A stretch of DNA of 64,000 nt. It comes from Vibrio sagamiensis NBRC 104589. GTDB taxonomy: Bacteria > Pseudomonadota > Gammaproteobacteria > Enterobacterales > Vibrionaceae. The position numbers were made by a program, and so were the translations under genes. How positions within the stretch are numbered: the stretch's first letter is position 1; every line of letters begins with the position of its first letter. Shown here piece after piece: positions 25,951-34,611 of the stretch. The DNA lies in NCBI RefSeq assembly GCF_007990935.1, contig NZ_BJXJ01000012.1, forward strand, positions 51,750 through 115,749, read 5' to 3'. The notes below the pieces were generated by a model, which worked only from the letters and a program-made list of their open reading frames with translations, searched no databases and was not told the origin of the DNA.

Positions 25951-27096
25951 ATGTCATCTGTTAGCAACATTTACAACAATTATCGTGCGAATCGAGGAGA
26001 TCTTCAAAGTTCCTCTTCAAAGGCAGCGTTGAAAATTGGTAGAACTGATCTAGCCAAGGACATCATTCATATTAAAAATGTTCGAGATAACATTAAGATA
26101 AATGAATTGAATAATAAAATACATATTTTCTCTGTTGTAAGATCTCGTCAGTCAGAAGTTAAATCTCTAAGTCTCGCTAAAGATAAATTAGATAAAAAAA
26201 TTGATAAGCGCGAAACTCGGCTTTTAAAAAAAGGTACTTTTTCTGAAGAAATTAGTAGCCAAACAACCCATCGCCTTGCACGAAAAATACTTGAACAGCA
26301 TCCAAGATTTTTAGAGCGCTCATGGGATGAAAAAAAAGAAACACAGGTTGAAAAGACCTTGTATGACTTGTATGCAAACGACAAACCTATAGGTCATAGC
26401 CCTCTTAAAGAAAATGATAAAAAAGTATTCTTTTATTCACTTTTTGAAATGAGTAAAAAGAATAAAATTATCATTCAATCACAAAGTGGAATCCCTTTAT
26501 CGGTTCTAAGATCAAATAAAAAGGCGGCATTTAGTGAATTTGCATACTTTATTATCCCTAATAGATCTAAACAAAAGAGTGAAGGACAACATTCTCGAAT
26601 CGCACTGAGTTTTGATAGTCAATATGCTAAAACAGTTCTTCCCTTATTGGCTAGCATTGTTTCTAAGGAGAAGAGTATTGATTGCGCAAAAATCATGGGG
26701 CCTGATGAACAGGGAGTTAGGACGGACAGTGCGATTATATATTTTGAACATACGAATGCAGATAAAATTGAAAAGGTAGTTAACAATTTAAGAGAAAAGT
26801 TGGGTGGCATGTTAACACCTCACACCCCAATCGGTATGAAGAGTAAATATCCTGGTATATCTTATTCTGAGTTTTCTAATATACACCCCGATGGTAAAAA
26901 AGCCAGTACCAGTCATGGTATGGCAAGAGCAGAAATTCTGACTAGTGCTATAAAAACATATGTAATGCAGAGTGAACGATCGGCTACTAATCTTGAACAA
27001 ATTATAGATAATACTTTTCAGAAAAGTGGTTATGCTATAAGAGACACCGCATTGTTGGATTCCTCTTCAATTACTGAAGCACAGAGTGAGGCTTAG
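25951..27096 (+). CDS. HopA1-family candidate type III effector
   Basis: A 381-residue soluble protein. The first 35 residues are Ser/Asn/Arg-rich (MSSVSNIYNNYRANRGDLQSS), as in type III secretion signals; residues 40-110 are Lys-rich and helical. From about residue 205 the sequence follows the HopA1 family of Pseudomonas syringae effectors: RIALSFDSQYAKTVLPLL, then RTDSAIIYFEH, a P-T-P-x-G step, the PGISYSEF motif and a conserved SHGMARAEIL helix. HopA1 domains resemble phosphothreonine lyases, and related ones act in class V lanthipeptide synthesis, so a lyase-like activity on host proteins is a reasonable guess. It is flanked by IS6 remnants, lies in the T3SS locus and has no obvious chaperone gene next to it. 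Secretion is inferred, not shown. Confidence 0.6.
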   Translation: MSSVSNIYNNYRANRGDLQSSSSKAALKIGRTDLAKDIIHIKNVRDNIKINELNNKIHIFSVVRSRQSEVKSLSLAKDKLDKKIDKRETRLLKKGTFSEEISSQTTHRLARKILEQHPRFLERSWDEKKETQVEKTLYDLYANDKPIGHSPLKENDKKVFFYSLFEMSKKNKIIIQSQSGIPLSVLRSNKKAAFSEFAYFIIPNRSKQKSEGQHSRIALSFDSQYAKTVLPLLASIVSKEKSIDCAKIMGPDEQGVRTDSAIIYFEHTNADKIEKVVNNLREKLGGMLTPHTPIGMKSKYPGISYSEFSNIHPDGKKASTSHGMARAEILTSAIKTYVMQSERSATNLEQIIDNTFQKSGYAIRDTALLDSSSITEAQSEA

Positions 27097-27111
27097 AAAG
27101 AAGGAGCCATA

Positions 27112-27417
27112 GTGCAGCCTGTGCAGATGCACGCTTGGGGCTTGTTAGATTTTAACTATGATTCATCCTATGGAAACGCCATTGATCGTCTCAAGCGTGA
27201 AGGTTGCTTACGGCAAAATGTAGAACATCGGCAAGTGAAATATCTCAACAATGGCATTGAATCTGACCACGCTCAGCTTATCGAAGCCACCGGCGGTTTC
27301 AAAGTGCGAAAGCGAGCTTGGTCAACCATTCAAGGTTTTGAGGAAATAAGGATGTTGAATAAAGGCCAGTTTGATTTTGGGTTACATCGTGATGAGCTGA
27401 AACTAAGGGTGCAGTAG
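27112..27417 (+). pseudogene. IS6-family transposase, C-terminal remnant 2
   Basis: About 100 codons whose core reads YGNAIDRLKREG, then VEHRQVKYLNN, and ends in STIQGFEEIRMLNKGQFDF, the C-terminal third of an IS6-family transposase with one catalytic Asp/Glu region altered (NNGIESDHAQ). It is a different member from remnant 1. The upstream two thirds are missing and the residues before YDSSYG are not transposase-like. The open frame starts at a GTG with a good GAAGGAG box, so a short product could be made, but transposition is impossible. Confidence 0.8.
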
Positions 27418-27491
27418 AGATCCGCCTTCCTCAATGAACTCTTCAATATGTTCGGTATTTACGCATAAAAAGAGGTGCTCAGATAGGCACC

Positions 27492-27580
27492 TCAGAAACA
27501 TATCAACATCGTCCACAACTCTCGACCATGAAGGCTGGCTGTCACACCTTCTAACGACTTCCAACCAAGTGCTTGCTTAC
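27492..27580 (-). pseudogene. IS6-family transposase, C-terminal remnant 3
   Basis: The minus-strand codons read QALGWKSLEGVTASLHGREL then WTML and a stop at 27492. They align with QALGWKSVEGARQV and WTMLERD of remnant 1, so this is the tail of a related IS6 transposase. Only about 30 codons survive, between remnant 2 and the end of vscU. Confidence 0.65.
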
Positions 27581-27621
27581 CAGAACCTGAGTTATGAGAG
27601 AGGAATAAGAGTCTCTTTCGA

Positions 27622-28677
27622 TTACGAAGGAGATTCATTTTGCTCTAAAGATTCTACCCAACGTAAAATTTCTGCTGTTGCCTCAATTAACTCACCGGGT
27701 ATGTACTGATCTGTTTCACCGTCAGCGAATAAGGCTCTTGCAAGAGGGATTTTTTGCATAACGGGGATACCTTCTTCACGCGCAATCGCGATCATACGTT
27801 TAGCAACCGTATCTGTCTCCATTAATGTGATAATAGGTAATGGTGTTTCATCTCTTTTATAATACAAGCCAATAGCAATATGAGTTGGGTTGGTGACTAA
27901 AACACTAGAGCGTTTGACATTTTCACGTTGGTTTGAGCTTTGAAGTTCCTGATGTAATTGACGTCTTTTACTTTTTATCTCAGGGCTGCCTTCCATTTCT
28001 TTATATTCTCGTTTTACTTCATCCTTGCTCATCTTAAGCTTTTTGTTGTGGTCATATCTTTGGTAAGCAAAGTCTGCAACAGCGATCATAATAAAGCCGA
28101 TAGAAGACATAATGATGAGTTGTTTCATGAGTAACCCTGAGATCAACGGTACACAATTTAAACCACAATTAGGAATGTTTAATAATGTGTTGATATTGCC
28201 ACGAAGTGTTGTCCAAATTATACAAGAAAGCAGGAAGACTTTGAGTATAGATTTAATGAAATCAACAATACTTTTCATTGAGAAAATCTTTTTTGCGCCT
28301 TCTGCAGGATTTATTTTTTTGATATCTGGTTTGAGTGATTCCGCGCTAAAAAGTAAACCGAATTGACTAACATTAGCAAGAACTGCAATAAGAAATGTAA
28401 CGATGAGAATAGGTGCGAGTAAATAAGCCATTTCTTTTGCGATTGCAATTGCGACATCAACTAAAGCATCTTGAAAGTTTTGATATGCAAATTCGCTTGG
28501 TAGCAGTAATAACGCTGAAATATGAGTGACATAGTAATCGGCGCAAGCAAAAAGCACTAAAATTAAACCCAATATTAGTGCGGTGGAAATGACTTCTTGA
28601 CTTTTTGCTACTTGACCTTTTTTTCTAGCATCTCTGAGCTTTTTGGGGGTGGGTTGTTCGGTTTTTTCTCCACTCAC
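27622..28677 (-). CDS. vscU: VscU, export-gate switch protein
   Basis: A 351-residue inner-membrane protein of the YscU/FlhB family that switches substrate choice from needle to translocators. It starts with the family hallmark GEKTEQPTPKKLRDARKKGQ, has four membrane spans in residues 28-210, and carries the autocleavage motif NPTH in VLVTNPTHIAIGLYY (about residue 263). It is the last gene of the vscN-U operon, 2 bp after vscT, and lies beside the IS6 remnants. The reading frame is intact. Confidence 0.97.
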   Translation of the reverse strand: MSGEKTEQPTPKKLRDARKKGQVAKSQEVISTALILGLILVLFACADYYVTHISALLLLPSEFAYQNFQDALVDVAIAIAKEMAYLLAPILIVTFLIAVLANVSQFGLLFSAESLKPDIKKINPAEGAKKIFSMKSIVDFIKSILKVFLLSCIIWTTLRGNINTLLNIPNCGLNCVPLISGLLMKQLIIMSSIGFIMIAVADFAYQRYDHNKKLKMSKDEVKREYKEMEGSPEIKSKRRQLHQELQSSNQRENVKRSSVLVTNPTHIAIGLYYKRDETPLPIITLMETDTVAKRMIAIAREEGIPVMQKIPLARALFADGETDQYIPGELIEATAEILRWVESLEQNESPS

Positions 28678-28679
28678 TG

Positions 28680-29477
28680 CTAAGGACCTTTATTAATAAA
28701 AATTGAATTAAGTTGTTCTTGAAAGAAGGTGATATCGATTAAACTCTTTTGGAAGTATTGCATCAGTAATGCGAGATAAACAATGATAAGAGCACTTGAT
28801 ACCGCACTCTTTATGGGCATTGATAAAGAAAAAACATTGAGCTGAGGTGCGAATCGACTGATAAGAGCCAGGCCAAACTCTGCGAGAAACATGGCAAGAA
28901 CGAGTGGAGCAGACATTAAGATTCCAAGGTAAAGCAGTTGTTCAAACAGACCATAAAAAAAGGCTACCCAACCACTATTAATACTCGGAAAAAACTCGAG
29001 AATAGGCCAAGATGAATAGCTTTTAAATACGGCGTACATGAAGGATACGAACCCACCACCAGAAAAAAACAGGGTAATAAGAGTTTGAGTAAATAACACA
29101 GCAGTAGGTGTTGTTTGTGAGCCTAATAGAGGGTTAAACATACTTGCCATTGCTGCTCCACGTTGGTTATCAATCAAAAAGCCTGTGGCTTCAATGGCCC
29201 AAAATGGGATGGCCGCGATGAAGCCGATCAGCATGCCAATGAGCATTTCTTTGACCAAAATGAGTATAATCCAGGTACCGTCTATTGAATCAGGTAATGC
29301 CTCTTGATTGATCAAAGGAAAAGCGAACAAAGCAAGTGAAAACAAAATAGCATTCCTTATCATTGCCCCACCCAAGGTTTTTTTGTTGAGTATAGGCAAA
29401 AAGATAAAACAGGCTATTAATCGAGGCAAGCTCAAGCTATATAGGAAAAACGCTTGTTGAATATCGTCGAAGCTCAT
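28680..29477 (-). CDS. vscT: VscT, export-gate membrane protein
   Basis: A 265-residue protein of the YscT/FliR family with six or more membrane spans; it caps the helical R5S4T1 export gate. Family features include LPRLIACFIFLPIL near the N-terminus, FWAIEATGFLIDNQRGAAMAS, and FAPQLNVFSLSMPIKS. It overlaps vscS by 4 bp (ATGA). Confidence 0.96.
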   Translation of the reverse strand: MSFDDIQQAFFLYSLSLPRLIACFIFLPILNKKTLGGAMIRNAILFSLALFAFPLINQEALPDSIDGTWIILILVKEMLIGMLIGFIAAIPFWAIEATGFLIDNQRGAAMASMFNPLLGSQTTPTAVLFTQTLITLFFSGGGFVSFMYAVFKSYSSWPILEFFPSINSGWVAFFYGLFEQLLYLGILMSAPLVLAMFLAEFGLALISRFAPQLNVFSLSMPIKSAVSSALIIVYLALLMQYFQKSLIDITFFQEQLNSIFINKGP

Positions 29478-29740
29478 CGTATCTGTGGGATCTTATCCAT
29501 AATTAATGAGGTAAAAGAATATAATTCAGAACCTAGCCATTGTGTTGTTGCAAATAAGGTGATGATCACAGCAACAAGTTTTACTACAAAGCCCAGCGTT
29601 TGTTCTTGTACCTGAGTCAATGCTTGAATGATTGATACTAGAGTACCAACAAGTGCAGCAACCAAAATAGGTGGAAGTGACAAATATAAAACAAGCACCA
29701 GTGCTTGAGTTGTAAAATGTATAATATCAGGAGGAGTCAT
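29474..29740 (-). CDS. vscS: VscS, export-gate membrane protein
   Basis: An 88-residue protein of the YscS/FliQ family with two membrane spans (residues 13-37 and 50-70) linked by the conserved LVSIIQALTQVQEQTL. Four copies stack in the export gate. The length is exactly the family norm. Confidence 0.96.
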   Translation of the reverse strand: MTPPDIIHFTTQALVLVLYLSLPPILVAALVGTLVSIIQALTQVQEQTLGFVVKLVAVIITLFATTQWLGSELYSFTSLIMDKIPQIR

Positions 29741-29752
29741 AATATGCCTATA

Positions 29753-30403
29753 TCACTGATAGCTCATTACTAAGCCATGTGTTAGTTTTGTCCATCCATC
29801 AAGTAAGACGAAAAGTAACAGTTTAAATGGTAGGGAAATAGTCATAGGTGAGACCATCATCATTCCCATTGCCAATAGAATATTAGATATGATCAAATCG
29901 ATAGCAATAAAGGGGAGATACAATAGAAAACCGATCTCAAATGCTCGAGTTAATTCACTGACAGTAAAAGCAGGTAATAGAAGCAATAAGCTATCAGATT
30001 CTAATCTGTTAACATATTTTTGTGGCCAAAGTGTCCGTGCTGCATCGGTAAAAAACAATGTTTCTGTTTCACGAATGTGCTTTTTTAGGAATTCTCGGTA
30101 GGGCTGTAGCCCATTATCAATAAGCCCCTCTATACTTGCAGAATCTTCTAAAGCAATATCGTGTTGCTTTACATAATCATATGTTTCAAAACCAACTGGA
30201 GCCATAATAAAAACTGAAAGTATGACAGCTAAACCGTACAAAGCCATATTGGGTGGAATTTGCTGTACACCGAGAGCATTTCTAAGTAATGAAAAGACAA
30301 CAGCCAGCTTAACAAAAGAAGTGGCCATCATTGCAATGATAGGTAGCAATGTTAATAAGCTGAGTAGGGCAATAAGGTTTAGTTCATCTGGTAACTGAAT
30401 CAT
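29753..30403 (-). CDS. vscR: VscR, export-gate membrane protein
   Basis: A 216-residue protein of the YscR/FliP family, five copies of which form the entrance of the export channel. Typical stretches: TSFVKLAVVFSLLRNALGVQQIPPN, FTVSELTRAFEIGFLLYLPF and LAMGMMMVSPMTISLPFKLLLFVLLDGW, the last being highly conserved. It overlaps the vscQ stop by 4 bp and lies 12 bp before vscS. Confidence 0.97.
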   Translation of the reverse strand: MIQLPDELNLIALLSLLTLLPIIAMMATSFVKLAVVFSLLRNALGVQQIPPNMALYGLAVILSVFIMAPVGFETYDYVKQHDIALEDSASIEGLIDNGLQPYREFLKKHIRETETLFFTDAARTLWPQKYVNRLESDSLLLLLPAFTVSELTRAFEIGFLLYLPFIAIDLIISNILLAMGMMMVSPMTISLPFKLLLFVLLDGWTKLTHGLVMSYQ

Positions 30404-30669
30404 GCTGGTTCTTGCTCTTCACCAAATAAATCTAGAAGCCTAACACCGAGGTGCTCATTGACATTAACCAATTCACCTTGGCCTATAGCTTTACCATTTG
30501 CTCTTACCGTAACGGGCTTGTTGACAGGCTGGTTAAGCTCGAATGTAAAGCCTGGTTGAAGTGAATTAAGTTGTTCTAGAGTTACAGTCTGTGAACCGAT
30601 GTCAAAGCTTATTTCAACTGGAAGTTGTTGATGGTCAGTAAGTACTTCTAGGTTATTTGTGTCATTCAT
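30400..30669 (-). CDS. VscQ-C, internal translation product of vscQ
   Basis: Inside vscQ an in-frame ATG at 30669 (MNDTNNLEV, residue 233) is preceded by AAGGA at 7 bases, better than the ribosome binding site of many genes here. It would give an 89-residue protein holding exactly the SpoA domain. YscQ of Yersinia and SpaO of Salmonella/Shigella are known to make such a C-terminal product that joins the full-length form in the platform. Production here is inferred from the sequence. Confidence 0.6.
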   Translation of the reverse strand: MNDTNNLEVLTDHQQLPVEISFDIGSQTVTLEQLNSLQPGFTFELNQPVNKPVTVRANGKAIGQGELVNVNEHLGVRLLDLFGEEQEPA

Positions 30670-31365
30670 GGAAGAATCCTTTTGTAAAATAGTAATGGTG
30701 TTTCCATCCAACTCACATCGCCAAAGGTTTTGGTTCGAGACTTTTAGGATGGCCTGATGCTGAGAGAGGTAGCATTGATCAAAAAATATGACGTCGCCCT
30801 TTTCAAGCGATTGAAATTGTTCTATTTTTAATTTTGTTTCACCCAAACTCAAAGAGAAAGGCAAAGTGATTGAGTTTGTTAGGTATGATGTCGCCTTCGG
30901 TAGTGCAGAAATTAAGTACTCTTGCCCACTATATACCCAGAGGCATAAAGTGCCTTCTGCACGATTGAGGGTTAATGTCAGTACTTTTTTCGATGTCGCT
31001 GGCAGTTCGCATCTGATCAACTTGCTTAATACAGGTAATTGACCAAATACATTTTTAATTATGTTGTTGTATTCTTCTATTTGTTGATTGAGTAACGCAA
31101 ACTGCAAAGGCTCTGGTAATGAGTCAAAAGCAGTCGCATTCAATACTTCTTTTAACCATTGCTGTAGCTGTGCCGTTGAAAATTCAATATCAATAGCTTG
31201 TCCTCCAATTAGGACAGTAAGACGATAGCCGATAAAAGCAGGTTTTGAATCTAAATTGATCGATAAATTGACGCCATCATCATCGTAAAAATAACACTTT
31301 CTTTCACTAAGTTGGTTGCTCAGTGCAAGGGTAGGGGCGTCTATCTTAGGTAGGGGCAGTGTCAT
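30400..31365 (-). CDS. vscQ: VscQ, C-ring/sorting platform protein
   Basis: A 321-residue protein of the YscQ/SpaO/FliN class that forms the cytoplasmic sorting platform. Residues 1-225 are the divergent N-terminal part. The C-terminal 85 residues are a SpoA (FliN-like) domain: LPVEISFDIGSQTVTLEQLNSLQPG and a conserved end with GQGELVNVNEHLGVRLLDLF. I chose the ATG at 31365 (MTLPLPK), which overlaps the vscP stop (TAATG), over the longer frame from 31386. An internal start is listed separately. Confidence 0.92.
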   Translation of the reverse strand: MTLPLPKIDAPTLALSNQLSERKCYFYDDDGVNLSINLDSKPAFIGYRLTVLIGGQAIDIEFSTAQLQQWLKEVLNATAFDSLPEPLQFALLNQQIEEYNNIIKNVFGQLPVLSKLIRCELPATSKKVLTLTLNRAEGTLCLWVYSGQEYLISALPKATSYLTNSITLPFSLSLGETKLKIEQFQSLEKGDVIFFDQCYLSQHQAILKVSNQNLWRCELDGNTITILQKDSSMNDTNNLEVLTDHQQLPVEISFDIGSQTVTLEQLNSLQPGFTFELNQPVNKPVTVRANGKAIGQGELVNVNEHLGVRLLDLFGEEQEPA

Positions 31366-32573
31366 TAATCTTCCTCTGGATTCCATTCATCATAAATGTT
31401 GCGTTGTTGTTTTGAACGTTGTTGATCACCTTGTTGGTTCATCTGCTCGCTGATTGATACTCTGATTGGTATATCGGTGACTAATTTTTGCAAACGCTCA
31501 ACAAGTTCTTGTCTAGATTGTGGATTTATGTGGCTAAGTGCGTGTTCCTGTCGAATAGTCACACTATACCCCTCTGTATTATGTTTGATTGAAATCTCTC
31601 CACCCTTTAATTGACCATCATTTAGAAAAAGTCGAACTTCTTTTTCATTTGTAGAGGGTAAAGACACCCATATTTTTTCTACTAACTTATTAACTAACTG
31701 TGTTAGGGAGTGAGGGTCTTTTGCTGTAGGGATTACTTCAAGATTTTTAAGAATAACATCGCCTTGAGTTAGTTTTGTTTGAGGAGCGGATGCATGGAAT
31801 GATGAATCTTGTTCTTCTTTGTAATCAGCTGAATTCTCAACTAGACATTGGAGCAATTCTTTGCTGTCTTTCGTTGAGGTTATTTGCTTTGGTGTATTTA
31901 GGCTAGGATATAAAATATCCTGTTTATGGTTTTCTTCTAATTTTAATGCTGATGTGTTCGTCCCTGGTTTAATCATTGACTCAGAATGAGAGTGCTGTGC
32001 AGGATTAACTGGATTCAAGTTAACAGTATTTGATGTTGTTATATTAATTGAATTTATTTCTTCTTTATTTGAGCCCTCAAATTCATTAAGATTTTTTAAT
32101 GAACTCAGAGCTTTCAAGGCTTTTTGAGGAGATGTTATTACACTTTTCTCCACTCTTTTTGAGTTATTAAAAGGCGTATCAATTTCTTGTAAATCGCTAC
32201 TGTTAGGAGTGATATCTCTGGAATCTACGGTGTTTAGAGGAAGTTTAGGTTGCTTAGTTTGATTAGATTTATGCGTTATTAAAGCATTAGTCGGTGCCGA
32301 TGGAAGCGCTGAGTTAGAAATTGGAGTGGTACTGTCCAATTTGTTATGCAATGCTGAATCGTCGAACTCAGAAAGCTCCTGTTTCAAAAAAGGCCTAGAA
32401 GTTACACTTACTTCTTCTTTAGTCTTGCTCATTGCTTGTGTCATTTTTAATTCTAATGACTCGGTAACAGAAAGATTAGAAGCAACTTTTTTTTGCGATT
32501 GTTTCTTCTGCGATGGGTAATTTCTAACTGTACCGTTTTCAAGGTTAAGTTGAGGGTCTGATTTTAAACGCAT
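31365..32573 (-). CDS. vscP: VscP, needle-length ruler and substrate-switch protein
   Basis: A 402-residue protein, mostly polar and low in hydrophobic residues over the first 290 residues (Ser/Thr/Asn/Lys-rich, ruler-like and probably disordered or extended). The C-terminal part (about residues 300-385) has the pattern of the T3S4 domain, for example LPSTNEKEVRLFLNDGQLKGGEISIKH and LVERLQKLVTDIPIRVSI. In Yersinia, YscP length sets needle length, and its T3S4 domain contacts YscU. The ATG at 32573 has an AGGAG box; the GTG two codons earlier is less likely. Confidence 0.88.
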   Translation of the reverse strand: MRLKSDPQLNLENGTVRNYPSQKKQSQKKVASNLSVTESLELKMTQAMSKTKEEVSVTSRPFLKQELSEFDDSALHNKLDSTTPISNSALPSAPTNALITHKSNQTKQPKLPLNTVDSRDITPNSSDLQEIDTPFNNSKRVEKSVITSPQKALKALSSLKNLNEFEGSNKEEINSINITTSNTVNLNPVNPAQHSHSESMIKPGTNTSALKLEENHKQDILYPSLNTPKQITSTKDSKELLQCLVENSADYKEEQDSSFHASAPQTKLTQGDVILKNLEVIPTAKDPHSLTQLVNKLVEKIWVSLPSTNEKEVRLFLNDGQLKGGEISIKHNTEGYSVTIRQEHALSHINPQSRQELVERLQKLVTDIPIRVSISEQMNQQGDQQRSKQQRNIYDEWNPEED

Positions 32574-32581
32574 TACCACTC

Positions 32582-33043
32582 CTAGATAGGTTCCGGAAGG
32601 CGAAACTCTTCTTGTTCGAGCTCTTCTTGATATTGTTGTTGACGGATGAGTTCAGCAGTCTCTTCTTGACTTAACTCTTCAAACTTCTCTTTTGTTTTAT
32701 GTGCTGCTAAAGCATTTTTTTTCTTTTGCCTTAATACTTCTCGTTCGTTATCGAGGTTTTTTTGAGCCTCGACTACTTGCTGTTGTAGCTCAGCCTCTCG
32801 CCCTCTTAAGAGCGCAATTTCTTGTCTTAAATCTTCTAATTCTCTAAGTAATAAAGTTTTTTGTTGTGCTTTTGCAAATCGGCGTTCCTCTTCTTCTATT
32901 CTCCAGTGTTGATAGTCTGTTGCAGATTGTTCTGCTTTTTTTAGCAAAGAGGCACTATGCTTGACACGATATTCTTGTTGTTTAACAGCATTATCGGCTC
33001 GATCAGCACGTATGGATTTAATATGCAATAGTTGAGCAATCAT
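32582..33043 (-). CDS. vscO: VscO, coiled-coil stalk protein
   Basis: A 153-residue protein of the YscO/FliJ family, almost entirely a Glu/Gln/Lys/Arg-rich antiparallel coiled coil (ELEDLRQEIALLRGREAELQQQ). It is thought to act as a stalk in the VscN ATPase hexamer and as an escort for chaperones. Its ATG overlaps the vscN stop (TAATG), and the gap to vscP is 8 bp. Confidence 0.92.
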   Translation of the reverse strand: MIAQLLHIKSIRADRADNAVKQQEYRVKHSASLLKKAEQSATDYQHWRIEEEERRFAKAQQKTLLLRELEDLRQEIALLRGREAELQQQVVEAQKNLDNEREVLRQKKKNALAAHKTKEKFEELSQEETAELIRQQQYQEELEQEEFRLPEPI

Positions 33044-34362
33044 TATCTCTCTAGTCCTTGCATAGTCGAGATGGTGCCAACGAGTTCGCTTGGTTCATGT
33101 GTTCCTTGGCGCAAGAAATCACGAATAGAGTCACTTTGTGCAATAGCCATATCAGCTTGTTGATCTGCTCCTTTTTGGTATTCTCCAATTTTGAGAAGAA
33201 GCTCAACCTCTTCATATTTGGCAAGCATTTCTCTGATATGGGCTGCTGCATTACGATGTGAATCATCGACTATTTGATTCATAACACGACTCGCAGAGCG
33301 TAAAACATCTATTGCAGGGTAGTGATTCATAGCTGCAAGCTTGCGAGACAAAATTATGTGCCCATCTAGAATAGAGCGTGTTTCGTCTGCAACAGGCTCA
33401 GTCATGTCATCACCCTCTACTAAAACCGTGTACAAAGCTGTAATCGACCCTTTGTCTGATTGACCAGCTCGCTCCATTAATTTTGGTAAAGAAGCAAATA
33501 CAGAAGGTGGATAACCACGACGTGTCGGTGGTTCTCCAGCAGCAAGACCAATTTCTCGTTGGGCCCGAGCAAATCGAGTTACGGAATCCATAAGTAACAA
33601 AACACGCTTACCTTGATCACGAAAATATTCGGCGATAGAGGTCGCAACAAATGCCGCTTTTGCTCGCTCCATCGCTGGTCGGTCGGAGGTCGCAACGACA
33701 AGGACAGATCGAGCCATTCCTTCTTCTCCGAGATCATGTTCAATGAATTCCCTAACTTCGCGTCCTCGTTCACCAATCAAAGCAAGGACTGTCACATCAA
33801 CATCAGCTGAACGAATTAATTTAGCAAGGAGGGTACTTTTACCACCACCCGCTGCAGCAAAGATCCCCATACGTTGTCCTTCACCACAGGTTAGTAAACC
33901 ATCAATGGAACGAACGCCTAGCGATATGGGCTTGGTAATAAGTTTTCTTTGCATTGGTGGTGGAGCATCTCGATAAACTGGATACCATTCAGCAGGCTCT
34001 TGACTTTGTGAGCCATCAAAAGGACGGCCGAGCCCATCAAGGGTTTGCCCTAGTAAATGATCACCGACACCGACTTCATGCATCTTACCCATAGGACTCA
34101 CTTCTGTATTTGAAGAAATACCAAACATATTACCTAAAGGGGTTAGGAGAGCGTGATGTTGTTGAAAACCGACAACTTCAGCTAAAAGCGAAAGTGTATG
34201 ATCGGGGTTACGTAATTCACATAGTTCACCTACGCGAACGCCAGGAACCACTGCTTTTATGATGGTACCTGTTACTTGCGTGACTCGACCGCGGATTTGA
34301 ATTAAGCGACTTTGCTTTATCGCGGTATGTTGGGCTTCGGTAATGTATGAGAAATCGTTCAA
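33043..34362 (-). CDS. vscN: VscN, T3SS ATPase
   Basis: A 439-residue hexameric ATPase of the YscN/FliI family that detaches chaperones and unfolds substrates. The Walker A motif is in [14 protein letters not shown] (about residue 170), the Walker B in [20 protein letters not shown], and the catalytic Glu in [13 protein letters not shown]. The motif [15 protein letters not shown] is typical of T3SS ATPases. It opens the leftward vscN-U operon and diverges from vopN; its upstream region has an ExsA-box-like site. Confidence 0.98.
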   Translation of the reverse strand: MNDFSYITEAQHTAIKQSRLIQIRGRVTQVTGTIIKAVVPGVRVGELCELRNPDHTLSLLAEVVGFQQHHALLTPLGNMFGISSNTEVSPMGKMHEVGVGDHLLGQTLDGLGRPFDGSQSQEPAEWYPVYRDAPPPMQRKLITKPISLGVRSIDGLLTCGEGQRMGIFAAAGGGKSTLLAKLIRSADVDVTVLALIGERGREVREFIEHDLGEEGMARSVLVVATSDRPAMERAKAAFVATSIAEYFRDQGKRVLLLMDSVTRFARAQREIGLAAGEPPTRRGYPPSVFASLPKLMERAGQSDKGSITALYTVLVEGDDMTEPVADETRSILDGHIILSRKLAAMNHYPAIDVLRSASRVMNQIVDDSHRNAAAHIREMLAKYEEVELLLKIGEYQKGADQQADMAIAQSDSIRDFLRQGTHEPSELVGTISTMQGLER

Positions 34363-34392
34363 TTTGAAAACAAAATAGTGGCTAATAATAGG

Positions 34393-34444
34393 AGAATAAA
34401 GAATTGTGAGTAAGGTATATAGTAATTATTGGTCGTCATTTTTT
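34393..34444 (-). promoter_or_regulatory. Putative ExsA-dependent promoter of vscN-U
   Basis: Minus strand: AAAA (34444-34441), 6 nt, GAC (34434-34432), 6 nt, TTACT where TGnnA is expected (34425-34421), 22 nt, TATTCT (34398-34393). The A-run, GnC and -10 fit, but the TGnnA word does not. It would start transcription about 24 nt before the vscN ATG. Confidence 0.4.
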
Positions 34445-34463
34445 AGAAAATAGTAAATCTACT

Positions 34464-34514
34464 AAAAAAACACGTCTGATTTTGACAGTTTCTTTTTTTA
34501 TCGATTTATATACT
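34464..34514 (+). promoter_or_regulatory. Putative ExsA-dependent promoter of vopN-vcrD
   Basis: AAAA (34464-34467, in a run of 7), 6 nt, GTC (34474-34476), 6 nt, TGACA (34483-34487), 21 nt, TATACT (34509-34514). This is the best match in the window to the Pseudomonas ExsA promoter pattern, including the long spacer. Nineteen bp separate it from the divergent vscN site, so one ExsA-rich region could serve both operons. Confidence 0.7.
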
Positions 34515-34611
34515 CCTCGTTAAATTGTGAGATAAGCGTGCGCCTAAGCAATCTTGCTTACTTGAAAATGTTTCAAAGAACCAAGCGTATTAGGTATAAG
34601 AGGGAGTCAAA

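Noticed and set aside
27112..27417. A new small T3SS gene downstream of the effector
   Set aside because: Its good GTG start looked like a chaperone gene at first, but the core (VEHRQVKYLNN, GFEEIRMLNKGQFDF) is IS6 transposase.
14838..27621. Prophage or integrative element in the T3SS middle segment
   Set aside because: No integrase, phage structural gene, tRNA target or attachment repeat is visible; only IS6 remnants and ordinary genes.
34464..34487. Ordinary sigma-70 promoter with TTGACA upstream of vopN
   Set aside because: TTGACA is present, but the nearest good -10 box (TATACT) is 21 nt away, too far for a standard promoter and right for the ExsA type.
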